From NCBI GenBank assembly GCA_964370965.1, contig CAYJLW010000034.1, positions 1 through 43,493 on the forward strand: DNA of 43,493 bases, given 5' to 3'. Shown here one piece after another: positions 7,920 through 18,400 of the stretch (position 1 is its first letter; each line of letters starts with the position of its first letter). The notes beneath the pieces were generated by a model. That model was not told the DNA's origin and ran no database searches. It saw nothing but the letters and a program-made list of their open reading frames with translations. The stretch comes from CAYJLW01 sp964370965. Its GTDB lineage: Bacteria > Actinomycetota > Acidimicrobiia > UBA2766. A program made the position numbers and the translations under genes.

Positions 7920-7980
7920 GTGTCACACGCTAGGACCCAACGCCCCAACGCGGTGCTGACCGCGGAAGGCCGTCGGTGGG
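7920..7980 (+). pseudogene. IS481-like transposase, N-terminal fragment only
   Basis: GTG 7920 opens a frame reading VSHARTQRPNAVLTAEGRR. The S-H-x-x-x then N-A-x-L-T-x-x-G-R pattern is typical of the first residues of IS481-family transposases. After about 20 residues the similarity ends; the helix-turn-helix and DDE domain are absent. The fragment marks an old insertion or recombination point on the upstream side of the DISARM operon. The match is short, so the call is tentative. Confidence 0.35.
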
Positions 7981-8208
7981 CAGTTCTTCGTGACCACCAG
8001 CGGGCTGATCCTGCTGTCCGCCCACAACCAGTGGCCGGCGAGACGATATTCGGGACCCGGCTCTATGCGACGCGCCGTCCGGCAGGTTCAGCCGCTCAAG
8101 ACGATGTCCGGGGGCGGCACGTATCCTTCCCCCGGCGACGACGGGAGTGGAGGACATGGTCGGGGGCTCGGCATTCGGGGGAACAGCGGGAATGGCAGGT
8201 GCCACGGC

Positions 8209-11200
8209 ATGACGGCCACGGTCTCGAATGACTTGCGAGTGCCTGAACCCGGGCGCCTCGTTCGGGTGCGCGGCCGGCACTGGGTCGTAGCAGACGTGAG
8301 CCGGAGCGCTCTGGCGGATCCGCCGCAGCACATGGTGTCGCTGGCTTCGGTCGAGGACGACCGGTACGACGAGTCAATCAACGTCCTCTGGGAGGTCGAG
8401 CCGGGCACGCGCATCCTCGAGCGGGCGACGCTCCCCACGCCCGACGCCGACCGCTTCGACGACCCCGACCGGTTGGCGGCCTTCCTCGATGCCGTCCGCT
8501 GGGGGGCTGTCACCAGCGCCGACTCCACGGCGCTGCAGGCGCCGTTCCGCTCCGGCATCGCGATCGAGGACTACCAGCTCGACCCTGTCGTCCGGGCGGT
8601 CCGCATGCCACGCGTCAATCTGCTCATCGCTGACGACGTCGGCCTGGGCAAGACGATCGAGGCTGGCCTCGTGGCCCAGGAACTCCTCCTGCGCCACCGC
8701 GCCCGCACGATGCTCGTCGTGTGCCCGGCGAGCCTTTGCGTGAAGTGGCGCGATGAGATGGCAGAGAAATTCGGGCTCGAGTTTCGCATCGTCGACACCG
8801 AGCTGCTCCGGCATCTCCGCCGCACCCGTGGGTTGCGTGCCAACCCCTGGACCCACTTCCCCCGTTTGATCGTCTCAATGGACTGGCTCAAGCGCGACCG
8901 GCCGATGCGGCTGGTTCGTGAAGTGCTCCCCCCGGTGCCGCAGTACCCCCGGACGTTCGACCTTCTAATCGTCGACGAGGTCCACAACGTGGCCCCGTCG
9001 GGCCGCGGCCACTACGCCACTGACTCGCAGCGCACCCAGGCGATCCGGGCGATCGCCCCGCACTTCGAGCACCGCCTCTTCCTCTCGGCCACTCCCCACA
9101 ACGGCTACACGAACTCGTGGACTGCCCTCCTCGAACTTCTCGACAGCCAGCGCTTCGCCCGCGGCGTCGAGCCGGAGCCCGAGCAGGTCCAGCGGATCAT
9201 GGTGCGCCGTCTGAAGTCCGAGCTCCCGCCGCTGCCCGACGGCACCCCCCGGTTCCCGAAGCGGGTGATCGAGGCGATCGCGATCAACTACCCGGCCGAA
9301 GAACGCCAGGCGCACCGCTGGCTTGAGGAGTACGCCGAGAGCCGCCGGCAGACGTCGAAAGACGACGCGACCCGCATGGCCTCGGAGTTCTCCCTCAAGC
9401 TGTTGAAGAAGCGGTTGTTCTCGTCACCCGCGGCCTTCGCCCGGACGCTCGGGGTCCACGCCGAGACGATCGAGTCGGGCACGCGGAAGACGCCGAAGGC
9501 CGCCAGCTTGAGGGTCCTGACAGCGGCAGTGGCCCGCACCGAAGACGACCTCGACGACGGCGAGTCGGCGGATGCCGTCCGGGACGCTCTCGCGACGGCG
9601 ACCGACTTCGCGTCGCCGCTGACGGACGACGAGCGCTCGCTCCTGAAGAACCTCCGCGCTTGGGCGGCTAAGGCCGAGGAACGCGCCGACGCCAAGGCCA
9701 TGGCACTTCTCGACTGGCTCGACGACATCGTCCGGCCCGAGACCGAGAACGGCCATCGCGAGTGGGGCGACGAGCGAGTCATCATCTTCACCGAGTACCG
9801 CGACACACAGCGCTGGCTCACCGATCTGCTCACCGCGCGGGGCCTCGGGGGCGACCGGCTCGCACTCCTCTACGGCGGGATGGAAGAGGACCGCCGCGAG
9901 AACACGAAGGCCGTCTTCCAGGCAGACCCGTCGCTCGACCCCGTCCGCATCCTCCTCGCCACCGACGCCGCCAGTGAGGGCATCGACCTGCAGCTCCACT
10001 GCCACCGGCTCGTGCACTACGAGATCCCCTGGAACCCGAACCGCCTCGAGCAACGCAACGGTCGCGTCGATCGCCACGGCCAGCGGGCACCTGAGGTGCT
10101 CGTGCACCACTTCGTCGGCGGCGGGTATGAAACCGCCCCGTCCGGATCGCTCGAGGACGACCTGGAGTTCCTCCTGATGGTTGCCCGTAAGATCGACACG
10201 ATCCGCGAGGACCTCGGCTCGGCCGGCCCGGTCATCGCGTCCCAGGTCGAGGAGCGCATGCTCGGCTGGCGCACGAAGCTCGACGAATCCGAGATCGAGC
10301 GGGCCGCACCCCAGGGGCGCATCGCCCGTCTCGACCGCGAACTCGGCCGGCACATCGCCGACCTCCACGACGCCCTGATGAGCTCGAAGACGGAACTGCA
10401 CCTCGAGCCCCCGAACGTCGAGCGTGTTACGCGAACCGCGCTCGAACTCGCCCACCAGCCGGCACTGATCCCCATCACGGTCGTGCGGGACGACCGCGAC
10501 GCACCGGCCTTTCACCTACCCCGCCTCACCCACAGCTGGGCGCGAGCAACCGAAGGCCTCGCCCACCCCGTCACCAGCGAGGCCCGACCGATCACGTTCG
10601 ACCATGACGTCGCCGCCGGTCACGACGATGTCGTGCTCGCCCACCTCGGCCACCGCCTCGTTCAGCAAGCGCTCTGGCTCCTGCGCTCGGAGATCTGGCG
10701 CGCCGACACCGAAGCCACTCTCGCCCGGGTCACCGCCCGCGTGATCCCCGACGGCATCGTCGAAGCACCGACCGTCATCGCACACGGCCGCCTCGTGATC
10801 ACCGGCGGCGCCGGCCACCGTCTCCACGAGGAGGTGATCGCCGGCGGCGGGCTGGTCCGCAACGGCCGCTTCGCCCGCATCACCACTTTGACCCAGCTCC
10901 AAGCTGTCATCGATGCGCCCACCTTGGGTGTCCCGCCTAAAACCGTTCGACAGGCACTCGCTCGCCAGTGGCCCAAGGTCGCCGACGGTGTCCTTGGCGC
11001 CCTCACCCGCCGCCAGCAAGACCGCAGCGACAGCCTCAAGGCGGCCCTCAAGAAGCGCGCCGACGACGACGCCAAGTCAGTACGCGCCGTCCTCACCGAG
11101 CTGCGCCGATCGATCGAAGCCGAGCTGGCCGCTGCCGACACCCACTTCCAGCAAGTCCTCCCGCTCTTCGCCGCCGACGAGCGCAACCAGGTCGAGCGCG

Positions 11201-11349
11201 ATCTTGAAGCACTCCAACGGCGTCTCGACGAGATCCCCGCTGAGATCGACGCCGAAGTCGAGGCCGTCCGCCGCCGGTACGCCGACACCACCCCCCGACT
11301 GTTCCCTGCGGCAATCGAGTTCTGTGTTCCCGAGGGACTCAGCCGATGA
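8209..11349 (+). CDS. drmD: DISARM class 1 SNF2-like helicase DrmD
   Basis: 1046 residues, an SNF2/HepA-like ATPase and the signature subunit of class 1 DISARM. The DEAD/SNF2 N-lobe has Walker A DVGLGKT at about 143-149, the Walker B box DEVHN near 255 and SATPHNG near 294. The C-lobe has IIFTEYRDTQ near 524 and LLATDAASEGIDLQ near 582. Motif VI follows as QRNGRVDRHGQ near 616-626. A long charged C-terminal part follows. It probably moves on double-stranded DNA as part of the anti-phage complex. ATG 8209 was chosen over the open frame from 7990 because the extra 73 residues are low-complexity and run over the intergenic region; the ribosome binding site (CAGGTG) is modest. It overlaps drmMI by ATGA, which implies translational coupling. 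Confidence 0.9.
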   Translation: MTATVSNDLRVPEPGRLVRVRGRHWVVADVSRSALADPPQHMVSLASVEDDRYDESINVLWEVEPGTRILERATLPTPDADRFDDPDRLAAFLDAVRWGAVTSADSTALQAPFRSGIAIEDYQLDPVVRAVRMPRVNLLIADDVGLGKTIEAGLVAQELLLRHRARTMLVVCPASLCVKWRDEMAEKFGLEFRIVDTELLRHLRRTRGLRANPWTHFPRLIVSMDWLKRDRPMRLVREVLPPVPQYPRTFDLLIVDEVHNVAPSGRGHYATDSQRTQAIRAIAPHFEHRLFLSATPHNGYTNSWTALLELLDSQRFARGVEPEPEQVQRIMVRRLKSELPPLPDGTPRFPKRVIEAIAINYPAEERQAHRWLEEYAESRRQTSKDDATRMASEFSLKLLKKRLFSSPAAFARTLGVHAETIESGTRKTPKAASLRVLTAAVARTEDDLDDGESADAVRDALATATDFASPLTDDERSLLKNLRAWAAKAEERADAKAMALLDWLDDIVRPETENGHREWGDERVIIFTEYRDTQRWLTDLLTARGLGGDRLALLYGGMEEDRRENTKAVFQADPSLDPVRILLATDAASEGIDLQLHCHRLVHYEIPWNPNRLEQRNGRVDRHGQRAPEVLVHHFVGGGYETAPSGSLEDDLEFLLMVARKIDTIREDLGSAGPVIASQVEERMLGWRTKLDESEIERAAPQGRIARLDRELGRHIADLHDALMSSKTELHLEPPNVERVTRTALELAHQPALIPITVVRDDRDAPAFHLPRLTHSWARATEGLAHPVTSEARPITFDHDVAAGHDDVVLAHLGHRLVQQALWLLRSEIWRADTEATLARVTARVIPDGIVEAPTVIAHGRLVITGGAGHRLHEEVIAGGGLVRNGRFARITTLTQLQAVIDAPTLGVPPKTVRQALARQWPKVADGVLGALTRRQQDRSDSLKAALKKRADDDAKSVRAVLTELRRSIEAELAAADTHFQQVLPLFAADERNQVERDLEALQRRLDEIPAEIDAEVEAVRRRYADTTPRLFPAAIEFCVPEGLSR

Positions 11350-14300
11350 GCAGCGCCCGCATCCACGCCGAGTGGCTCAGCCTCATCGAAGTCAACGGAC
11401 CATTCCTCACCCTCCCCGTCCTGACCGAAGCACTCCCGCACGGCCTCGAACCCACCGGACCCGACCTCGTCGCCGACCTCCGCAGAGCCTTCACCGAGCT
11501 CGGGGACGACCCGTCCCTCCAGTCCCTCTGGATCCGCTGGGTGATCGGCACGCTTCTCGGCTTCCCCGACGAAGTCATCCGTGAGGGTGCCGCGCTGGGA
11601 CCCTCGCTCACCTTCCGGGTCGCGGAGCAGCGAGAGACCTTGCGGCCGGAATTCGCGGTCATCGACGACAGCGGTGGCTCGGATCGACCGCGATTGCTCG
11701 TCACCACCTGGCCGCTTGGCACGAACCTCTTTGCACCACCGGACAACTCCAGCTGGTCAGCAACGCCCGTGGACCGACTCGCCGACCTCTGCCGCGGTAC
11801 CGGCGTGCGTCTGGGTCTCGTCACCAACGCCGACGTCTGGGCCCTCGTCGACGCGCCCGTCGGCGAGGCCAGCGCCACAGCGACGTGGGACGCGTCCCTC
11901 TGGCTCGAGGAGCGCGCCACCCTCGACGCCTTCACCACCCTAGTCGGGGTCCGCCGGTTCTTCTCCGTCGCAGCCGACGAGACCCTCGAAGCACTCCTGA
12001 CCAAGTCGGCCAACGCCGAAGCGGAGGTCACCGATCAGCTCGGCAAACAGGTCCGCCAGTCGGTCGAGCTTCTCGTAGACGCCATGAGCCGGGCGAATCG
12101 GGAACTCGGCGGCGACGTGTTCGCCGCGCTCGACGCTGCAGACCTCGACCGCGACGTCGAGCCTTACGTCTACGAAGCCGCGGTCACCGTCCTCATGCGC
12201 CTCGTGTTCCTCCTCTCCGCCGAAGAACGCGGCCTCTTCCTGCTCGGTGACGAGACCTACGACACGACCTACGCGGTCTCCACGCTGCTCGCCGAACTCG
12301 AGGAGGCCGCCAACCGCTACGGCGAGGACGTGCTCGAACGCCAGACCGACGCTTGGCACCGCCTCCTCGCCACCTTCCGCATGGTGCACGCCGGCGCCGC
12401 GCACGAGAACCTGCGCATCCCGGCATATGGCGGCAGCCTCTTCGACCCCGATCGCTTCCCGTTCCTCGAGGGACGGCTGCCGAGCGAACCCTGGGACGAG
12501 ACCCCTTCCGCGCCGCTGCCGATCGACAACCGCACGATCATGCACCTCCTCGACGCCCTGCAGGTGCTCCGCTTCAGGGGACGCGGCGGTGTGCGTGAAG
12601 CGCGCCGCCTGTCCTTCCGATCGGTCGACGTCGAACAGATCGGCCATGTGTACGAGGGTCTGCTCGACCACTCCGTCGTACGGACGATGGAGGTCAGCCT
12701 CGGTTTCGCGGGCAAGGCCGAACCCGAACTCGCGCTCGAAGAGGTCGAGGAGTACGCCGCTCGGGGTGATGAGGAGCTGGCGGCATGGCTCGTCGAACAG
12801 GTCGGCCTCACCGCTAAGCAGGTCGAACGCGGCCTCGGCGTCGAGATCGACGGCGTTGTCTTCGACCGCCTCGTCAGCGCCTGCGACAACGACCGCAAAC
12901 TTGCCGACCGCATCGCTGCCTACGCCGGCCTTCTCCGGACGGATCTGCGTGGCCTCCCGCAAGTCTTCCTGCCCGACAGCTTCTACGTCACGAAGTCGAG
13001 CGACCGCCGCTCCTCCGGCACCTACTACACGCCTCGGGCGCTCGCCGAGGAGATGGTGCTCCACACGCTCGAACCGCTCGTCTACGACCCAGGCCCCGCC
13101 CAGGGCGCCGACCGAGAGCAGTGGGCACTCAAGTCCAGCAGCGACATCCTCGATCTCCGGGTCTGCGACATGGCCATGGGGTCGGGTGCGTTCCTCGTGG
13201 CGGCGTGCCGGTATCTCTCCGAACGCGTCCTCGAAGCCTGGGCGAGAGAGGGGATCCACGCCGGAGATCCCATTCCGCTAGCCGGTGACGCGACCGTCCT
13301 GATCCCCGACGACGAAACAGATCGCGAGATCCTCGCCCGACGCCTGATGGCCGACCGATGCCTCTACGGCGTTGACCGCAACCCCATGGCGGTCGAGATG
13401 GCCAAGCTCTCCCTGTGGCTCATCACCCTCGCCAAGGACCGGCCGTTCACGTTCGTCGATCACGCACTTCGTTGCGGAGACTCGCTGCTCGGCATTACCA
13501 GCGTCGACCAGCTCAGCAGCTTCCACGTCGATCCCGTCGCTGGGCGCAGGCTCCACGGGGGGTTCCCGCTCTTCGATCCGGGGACAGCGGTAGAACCGCT
13601 GGTGAAGGAAGCCCTCGAAAAGCGCCGGGAGCTTGAATCGCTTCCGGTCTTGGACGTGAGGGATGTCGAGCAGAAGCAGCACCTCTTCGAGAAATCCTCG
13701 GACCTTCTGGACCAACTGAAGGTGATCGGCGATCTCGTTGTGGGCGCGTTGCTCTCGACAGCAACGGGCACCCCCGAGCGGTACGAAGACCGACTCCTCG
13801 CCATATCGGGCGAGGTCATCTCCGCCATTGCTACGGAGCCGGAGTCCGAAGACAGGCTGCACAGAACGTTTGATCTTCACCTGAATGCAATGTATTGGCT
13901 AGATGAAGGGCGCCCCGGACTAGCTCCGCCACGCAATTGTCTGCACTGGCCCCTGGAGTTTCCAGAAGTGTTCCTGGACTCGTCCAAAGCTGGCTTTGAC
14001 GCAGTCATCGGTAATCCACCCTTCCTTGGCGGAGTGAGAATTACGGAACTTGAAGGCGAACACTATAACGCAGTACTAGCTAGACTAAACCCGCCTGAGT
14101 CCAAACGCGTTGACATCTGCGCGTACTTCTTTCGCCGGCTTGTCGCGATCTGCAGCCCATGTGGTATAGGTGGACTCTTGGCGACAAAGTCAATAGCGGA
14201 GGGCACTACTAGACAGGGCGGGCTTGACCAGCTGGTCCTGAAGGGCTTCACGATTGTCCGAGCTCACAAGTCATTTCGTTGGCCGGGAGGCGCGGCCGTA

Positions 14301-15437
14301 CAGGCCGCAAGCGTATGTCTGACGAGGCTGGAATGGAAGGGCCCGCGCATTCTCTCCGGCGAGCGAGTTGCGGAAATATCTACTCAACTTGAGCCTGGCT
14401 CATCTCGACAGCCGCTCAAGCTAACCGTGCGCATGGCGGAGTGCTATCAAGGATCTGGCATTTGGGGCGATGGGTTCTTCCTCTCTGAACCAGAAGCCGA
14501 GGAGATGTTGGCTGCGGATCCGCGGAACGCTGCTGTCATTCGCCGCGCCTTGGGCGGGCAGGAGCTAAATGAGCAAGTTGAGATACGCGCAAATCGTTGG
14601 GTAATCGACATGGGCGAGCGCGAGCTTGCCGAGGCCAGCTCATTTCTGCTGCCGTTCGCCCGATTGGATCAGACTGTTAGACCTTGGCGGTCGAAACTCA
14701 ACCCAAAGACGTACAAGCGAATTGTTGATGCCTGGTGGCGATACTTTCATGGGCGTCAGGCTCTCTACGCGGCGATCGAACGCCATTCGCTAGAATCGGT
14801 AATAGCACGATGCAGGGTATCCGATAGCCACATATTGGCTCTCGTCGATAGTCGCGCCGTGTTCATGGATACGGTGGTTGTTTGGGCCAGTGATGACCTT
14901 GCATTGTTTGGTCTACTACAGAGCTGCTTCCATGAGAGCTGGGCCCGAAGGTACTCGTCAACATTTGGGAGCGGAGCAGGCATGCGCTACGTCGTCGGCT
15001 CCTCATTCGCGACGTTTCCATCGCCCCAGGAGGATTCCTGGCGGGATCTCCGTGAAGTGGCAGAGCGGTATCTGACGGAGCGCGAACAGTTGCGGGTTCG
15101 GCTTCAGATTGGTCTGAAGGCCCTTGACACGGCGATCCATTTGGAGACTAGCGAGGATTCTGCATTCCGCGGTCTGAGGGCAACCATCCGCGAACTCGAC
15201 CTCGCAGTTCGGGATGCGTACGGCTGGACGGATCTGAGGCTCGACCACGGCTTCTACGACGTGAGACAAGGTGTGCGCTACACAATCGCGCCGCGGGTGC
15301 GGGCGGAAGCTCTAGATCGGCTTCTTGACCTGAATAGCAGGCAACGCGCGGACGAAGATGCACAGGGACGTCGTGCCACGGGGGCCGCCGAGCGATCGAC
15401 ACCACAATCGCAGATGAGCTTTGACGCCAATGCATAG
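11346..15437 (+). CDS. drmMI: DISARM class 1 adenine-specific DNA methylase DrmMI
   Basis: 1363 residues, Eco57I-like N6-adenine methyltransferase. The pre-motif TYYTPRALAEEM lies near 558, the SAM-binding motif I is D608-M-A-M-G-S-G-A-F616, a substrate-helix segment NPMAVEMAKLSLWL is near 679, and the catalytic motif IV is N890-P-P-F893. The N-terminal 500 residues are helical and typical of long DISARM/BREX-type methylases; the C-terminal part should be the target-recognition region. In class 1 DISARM this enzyme is thought to mark host DNA as self. The sequence from about 13850 to 15430 is visibly poorer in G+C than the first two thirds (60-base sample 14041-14100: 28 G+C; 12301-12360: 42). 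That suggests the recognition part was exchanged. Its start overlaps the drmD stop (ATGA). BREX PglX is similar in build, but the neighbours decide for DISARM. Confidence 0.88.
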   Translation: MSSARIHAEWLSLIEVNGPFLTLPVLTEALPHGLEPTGPDLVADLRRAFTELGDDPSLQSLWIRWVIGTLLGFPDEVIREGAALGPSLTFRVAEQRETLRPEFAVIDDSGGSDRPRLLVTTWPLGTNLFAPPDNSSWSATPVDRLADLCRGTGVRLGLVTNADVWALVDAPVGEASATATWDASLWLEERATLDAFTTLVGVRRFFSVAADETLEALLTKSANAEAEVTDQLGKQVRQSVELLVDAMSRANRELGGDVFAALDAADLDRDVEPYVYEAAVTVLMRLVFLLSAEERGLFLLGDETYDTTYAVSTLLAELEEAANRYGEDVLERQTDAWHRLLATFRMVHAGAAHENLRIPAYGGSLFDPDRFPFLEGRLPSEPWDETPSAPLPIDNRTIMHLLDALQVLRFRGRGGVREARRLSFRSVDVEQIGHVYEGLLDHSVVRTMEVSLGFAGKAEPELALEEVEEYAARGDEELAAWLVEQVGLTAKQVERGLGVEIDGVVFDRLVSACDNDRKLADRIAAYAGLLRTDLRGLPQVFLPDSFYVTKSSDRRSSGTYYTPRALAEEMVLHTLEPLVYDPGPAQGADREQWALKSSSDILDLRVCDMAMGSGAFLVAACRYLSERVLEAWAREGIHAGDPIPLAGDATVLIPDDETDREILARRLMADRCLYGVDRNPMAVEMAKLSLWLITLAKDRPFTFVDHALRCGDSLLGITSVDQLSSFHVDPVAGRRLHGGFPLFDPGTAVEPLVKEALEKRRELESLPVLDVRDVEQKQHLFEKSSDLLDQLKVIGDLVVGALLSTATGTPERYEDRLLAISGEVISAIATEPESEDRLHRTFDLHLNAMYWLDEGRPGLAPPRNCLHWPLEFPEVFLDSSKAGFDAVIGNPPFLGGVRITELEGEHYNAVLARLNPPESKRVDICAYFFRRLVAICSPCGIGGLLATKSIAEGTTRQGGLDQLVLKGFTIVRAHKSFRWPGGAAVQAASVCLTRLEWKGPRILSGERVAEISTQLEPGSSRQPLKLTVRMAECYQGSGIWGDGFFLSEPEAEEMLAADPRNAAVIRRALGGQELNEQVEIRANRWVIDMGERELAEASSFLLPFARLDQTVRPWRSKLNPKTYKRIVDAWWRYFHGRQALYAAIERHSLESVIARCRVSDSHILALVDSRAVFMDTVVVWASDDLALFGLLQSCFHESWARRYSSTFGSGAGMRYVVGSSFATFPSPQEDSWRDLREVAERYLTEREQLRVRLQIGLKALDTAIHLETSEDSAFRGLRATIRELDLAVRDAYGWTDLRLDHGFYDVRQGVRYTIAPRVRAEALDRLLDLNSRQRADEDAQGRRATGAAERSTPQSQMSFDANA

Positions 15438-15470
15438 GCATTGTCCGCCTGCTCGATGCGTTGTCCCTCG

Positions 15471-15490
15471 CCCCACCTTTGAGGTGGCGG
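15471..15490 (+). promoter_or_regulatory. Hairpin covering the drmA ribosome binding site
   Basis: CCACCT (15473-15478) pairs with AGGTGG (15482-15487) around a TTG loop, and CC/GG pairs extend it past one bulged C. The purine-rich GAGGTG at 15481-15486 is the only good ribosome binding site for drmA and lies in this stem. The mRNA could therefore limit drmA translation unless the hairpin is opened, for example by ribosomes finishing drmMI 34 bases upstream. Confidence 0.45.
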
Positions 15491-15494
15491 GTTG

Positions 15495-18400
15495 ATGGTA
15501 GACAACCTAGCGGTCCTAGCAGCGCCCCCACCTGAGCTGATTCGACTTGAGCTTGAGCAGCTATTGCTTGCCAACATCTGCGGCCCTCAGGGCGGCGAGC
15601 ACGAGGAGCTAGCTGGCAATGCGGCGATCCGGGACTACTACTTGGTCGGGATGCTGGCACCGCAGCAGCTGGCTGCTGATCCGGGAGAGTTCGACGGGCA
15701 GCAGGACGCACTCGCCGTCGAAGGGCCGTCGGACGTCGAGGAGGTCGCGCCCGATGCCGGGCCGGCTGCTGCGCCATCACTGTTTCCATCGTCACTCGGC
15801 ATGACCTTCGGAGTAGCCGGGGTCACCGGCGAGATAGTGCTCGACGCGAGGTGGGGACGGTACGAACGTGCCACAGCCGATTCCGACGATGAGGACGGCA
15901 AACCGCGGTCGGCGTGGCGACGCATCCCGGCTGGGGGCTCGGCACCCCTAAGGCTGGCCGCCGGAGAGTTCGGCCCCGTCGTCCCTGATGCCGCTCAGCC
16001 CGAAGTCGTGGTCAAGGGTCGGATCCGCCGTAGCGGTGATCACTGGATCGTGACGGCGTTTTTGATCAATGAGCAGCCGGAGCAGGAGCAGCACAAGGAC
16101 GCCGCCTGGCTGTTCCAAGTCGACCTCTCCGCCGCGCATGCATCGGGCAACGCGGTGTTCCGCCAAAGCTTGTCGGCGCATGCCAGCGACGATGGGGGCG
16201 AAGCCAGGGCGCTCGATATGGCGTATCGCGATGAGGTGCAGTTCGCGATCGGTCACGGCATCGGCGTACACGTCGAGGCCGATCCGGAGGATCCGCGTCG
16301 GGCGACGCGGGTGGCTACGTCGGCGGTGCCTCGTTTCGAGGTTCCGAGGACCGATCCGCCCACTGCTGAGGATGAGCCGGCGCTCGACGATGTCGTCCTC
16401 GACATGGGGGTTCTCGCCGAGATCCCGACGGAGGGTCTGGGCGAGGCGTTACGTCCGCTGGTGGTGGCGTACCGGGACTGGATCGCGCAGCAACGTGAGC
16501 GGATCGCAGTTCCAGCAGCGCGTTTGAACGGTTTCGAGTCGATCGCAGAAGAGGTGCTCGCCCAGTGTGAGCGCGCCGCCGATCGCATCGAGTCGGGCAT
16601 CAACGCGCTCTTGGATCCCGAACATCCTGAGGCCGCCGATGCGTTCCGTTTCGCCAACCGGGCGATGGGGTTGCAGAGGGTGCACACGATGGTCGCGGAT
16701 CGGCGTCGGAAGAGCGCCGAGCTTGAGGCCGAGGCTGTGCTCGGGCAGATCGACGTCCCTGCGAATCGGAGCTGGCGGCCGTTCCAGTTGGCGTTCCTGC
16801 TGTTGAACCTGCCCAGCTTGTCCGACCCGAAGCACGAGGAGCGGGCGGCGTGGCCGCAGGGGTTGGTCGATTTGCTTTGGTTCCCGACGGGCGGTGGCAA
16901 GACCGAGGCGTACCTCGGTTTGACGGCGTTCACGTTGGCGATCCGGCGATTGCAGGGCCAGGTCGGCAACTACGACGGCACTGACGGAGTCGCGGTCTTG
17001 ATGCGTTACACCTTGCGGCTGCTCACGGTGCAGCAGTTCCAGCGTGCCGCCTCGTTGATGTGCGCGTGCGAATGGATCCGGCTCGAGGCTGCAGCGGGCG
17101 GCGACGCGCGATGGGGTGACGTTCCGTTCCGCCTCGGCTTGTGGGTCGGTTACTCGGTCACGCCGACGAGGGGCACCCAGGCGAAGCAGGCGATCGAAGA
17201 GGCGCGGGGCTCGGCCTGGCACGGCGGCGGGTCAGACCCGGTGCAAATCACCTTTTGCCCATGGTGCGGAGCCCCTGTCAGCGCGGCGAAGGACGCCGAG
17301 TATGACCGCGTCCGTAAGCGAACCCTCGTCTACTGCGGCGACCCCATGGGTCGCTGCGCGTTCACGCGTCGCCACGCGAACGGTGAAGGGCTGCCACTCA
17401 TCACGGTGGACGACGAGATCTACCGCTTCGTCCCCGGAATGATCATCGCCACGGCCGACAAGTACGCGCAGCTCCCCTGGCAGGGACCGACCCGGGCATT
17501 GTTCGGCCGGGTGTGGCAGCGTTGCGAACGGCATGGCTATCGGCAACACGACTTGGACGAAGAGCTCGACGAGCGCGCCAGTCATCATCGGCGCGGCAAC
17601 GACCCGCCAGCGAAGACCGTCCCGGCAGGGCCGCTGCGCCCGCCGGATCTCATCATCCAGGACGAGCTCCACCTGATCGCGGGCCCGCTCGGAAGCCTCA
17701 TGGGCCTGTACGAGACGGCAGTGGACGAACTCGCGTCCTGGGAACTCGACGGCCATCGGGTGAGGCCGAAGATCGTGGCGTCGACCGCCACCGTGCGGCG
17801 AGCCGAGGAGCAGGCACTGCAGGTGTTCTGGCGCCGCCTCGAGGTCTTCCCGCCGCCGGGGCTCGACGCGTCGAATTCCTTCTTCGCGGTGCAGCGGCCC
17901 CGCGATGTCGCGCCGGGCCGCCGTTACCTTGGCGTCTGCGCACCCGGGAGGCGAATCAAGGCCGTCGAGATCCGGCTGTACACGGCGCTGATGGGTGCGG
18001 CACAACGGCTCTTCGAAAAGTACGGGGAAGCAGCAGACCCGTGGATGACACTCGTCGGCTACTTCTCGGCCCTCCGTGAACTGGCCGGGATGAGTCGGTT
18101 GGTCGATGACGACGTGAGCACGCGCCTGTCGCAGTCGAGCATCACCGATCGGGGGCTGGGCCGGCGCTTCCTGCGCATGAAGGCGGAGCTGACTTCGCGG
18201 ATCGACTCGGGCGACATCCCCGAGATTCTTGACCAGCTCGGCCTCACGTTCACCCCGGCTGCTGCGCCCTCCGCCGACGATCCACCGGCCACCAAGCGCG
18301 GCTCGAAGAAGGACTTCGTGCGGCGTCCGATCGACGTTCTGCTGGCCACCAACATGATCTCCGTCGGTGTCGACGTCCCGCGTCTCGGCCTGATGGTCGT

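Larger units (their letters stand above)
7787..8208 (+). other. Intergenic region upstream of drmD with an insertion-sequence remnant
   Basis: About 420 bases without an intact gene. It contains the imperfect inverted repeat at 7864-7919, a short IS481-like transposase N-terminus starting at 7920, and the presumed drmD promoter region. I could not pick out a convincing -35/-10 pair. The 15-mer at 7815-7829 recurs at 23023-23037, on the far side of the DISARM operon. Confidence 0.5.

Noticed and set aside
11346..15437. BREX PglX instead of DrmMI
   Set aside because: The methylase build is similar, but the neighbours are DrmD, DrmA, DrmB and DrmC rather than BrxL, PglZ or BrxC.
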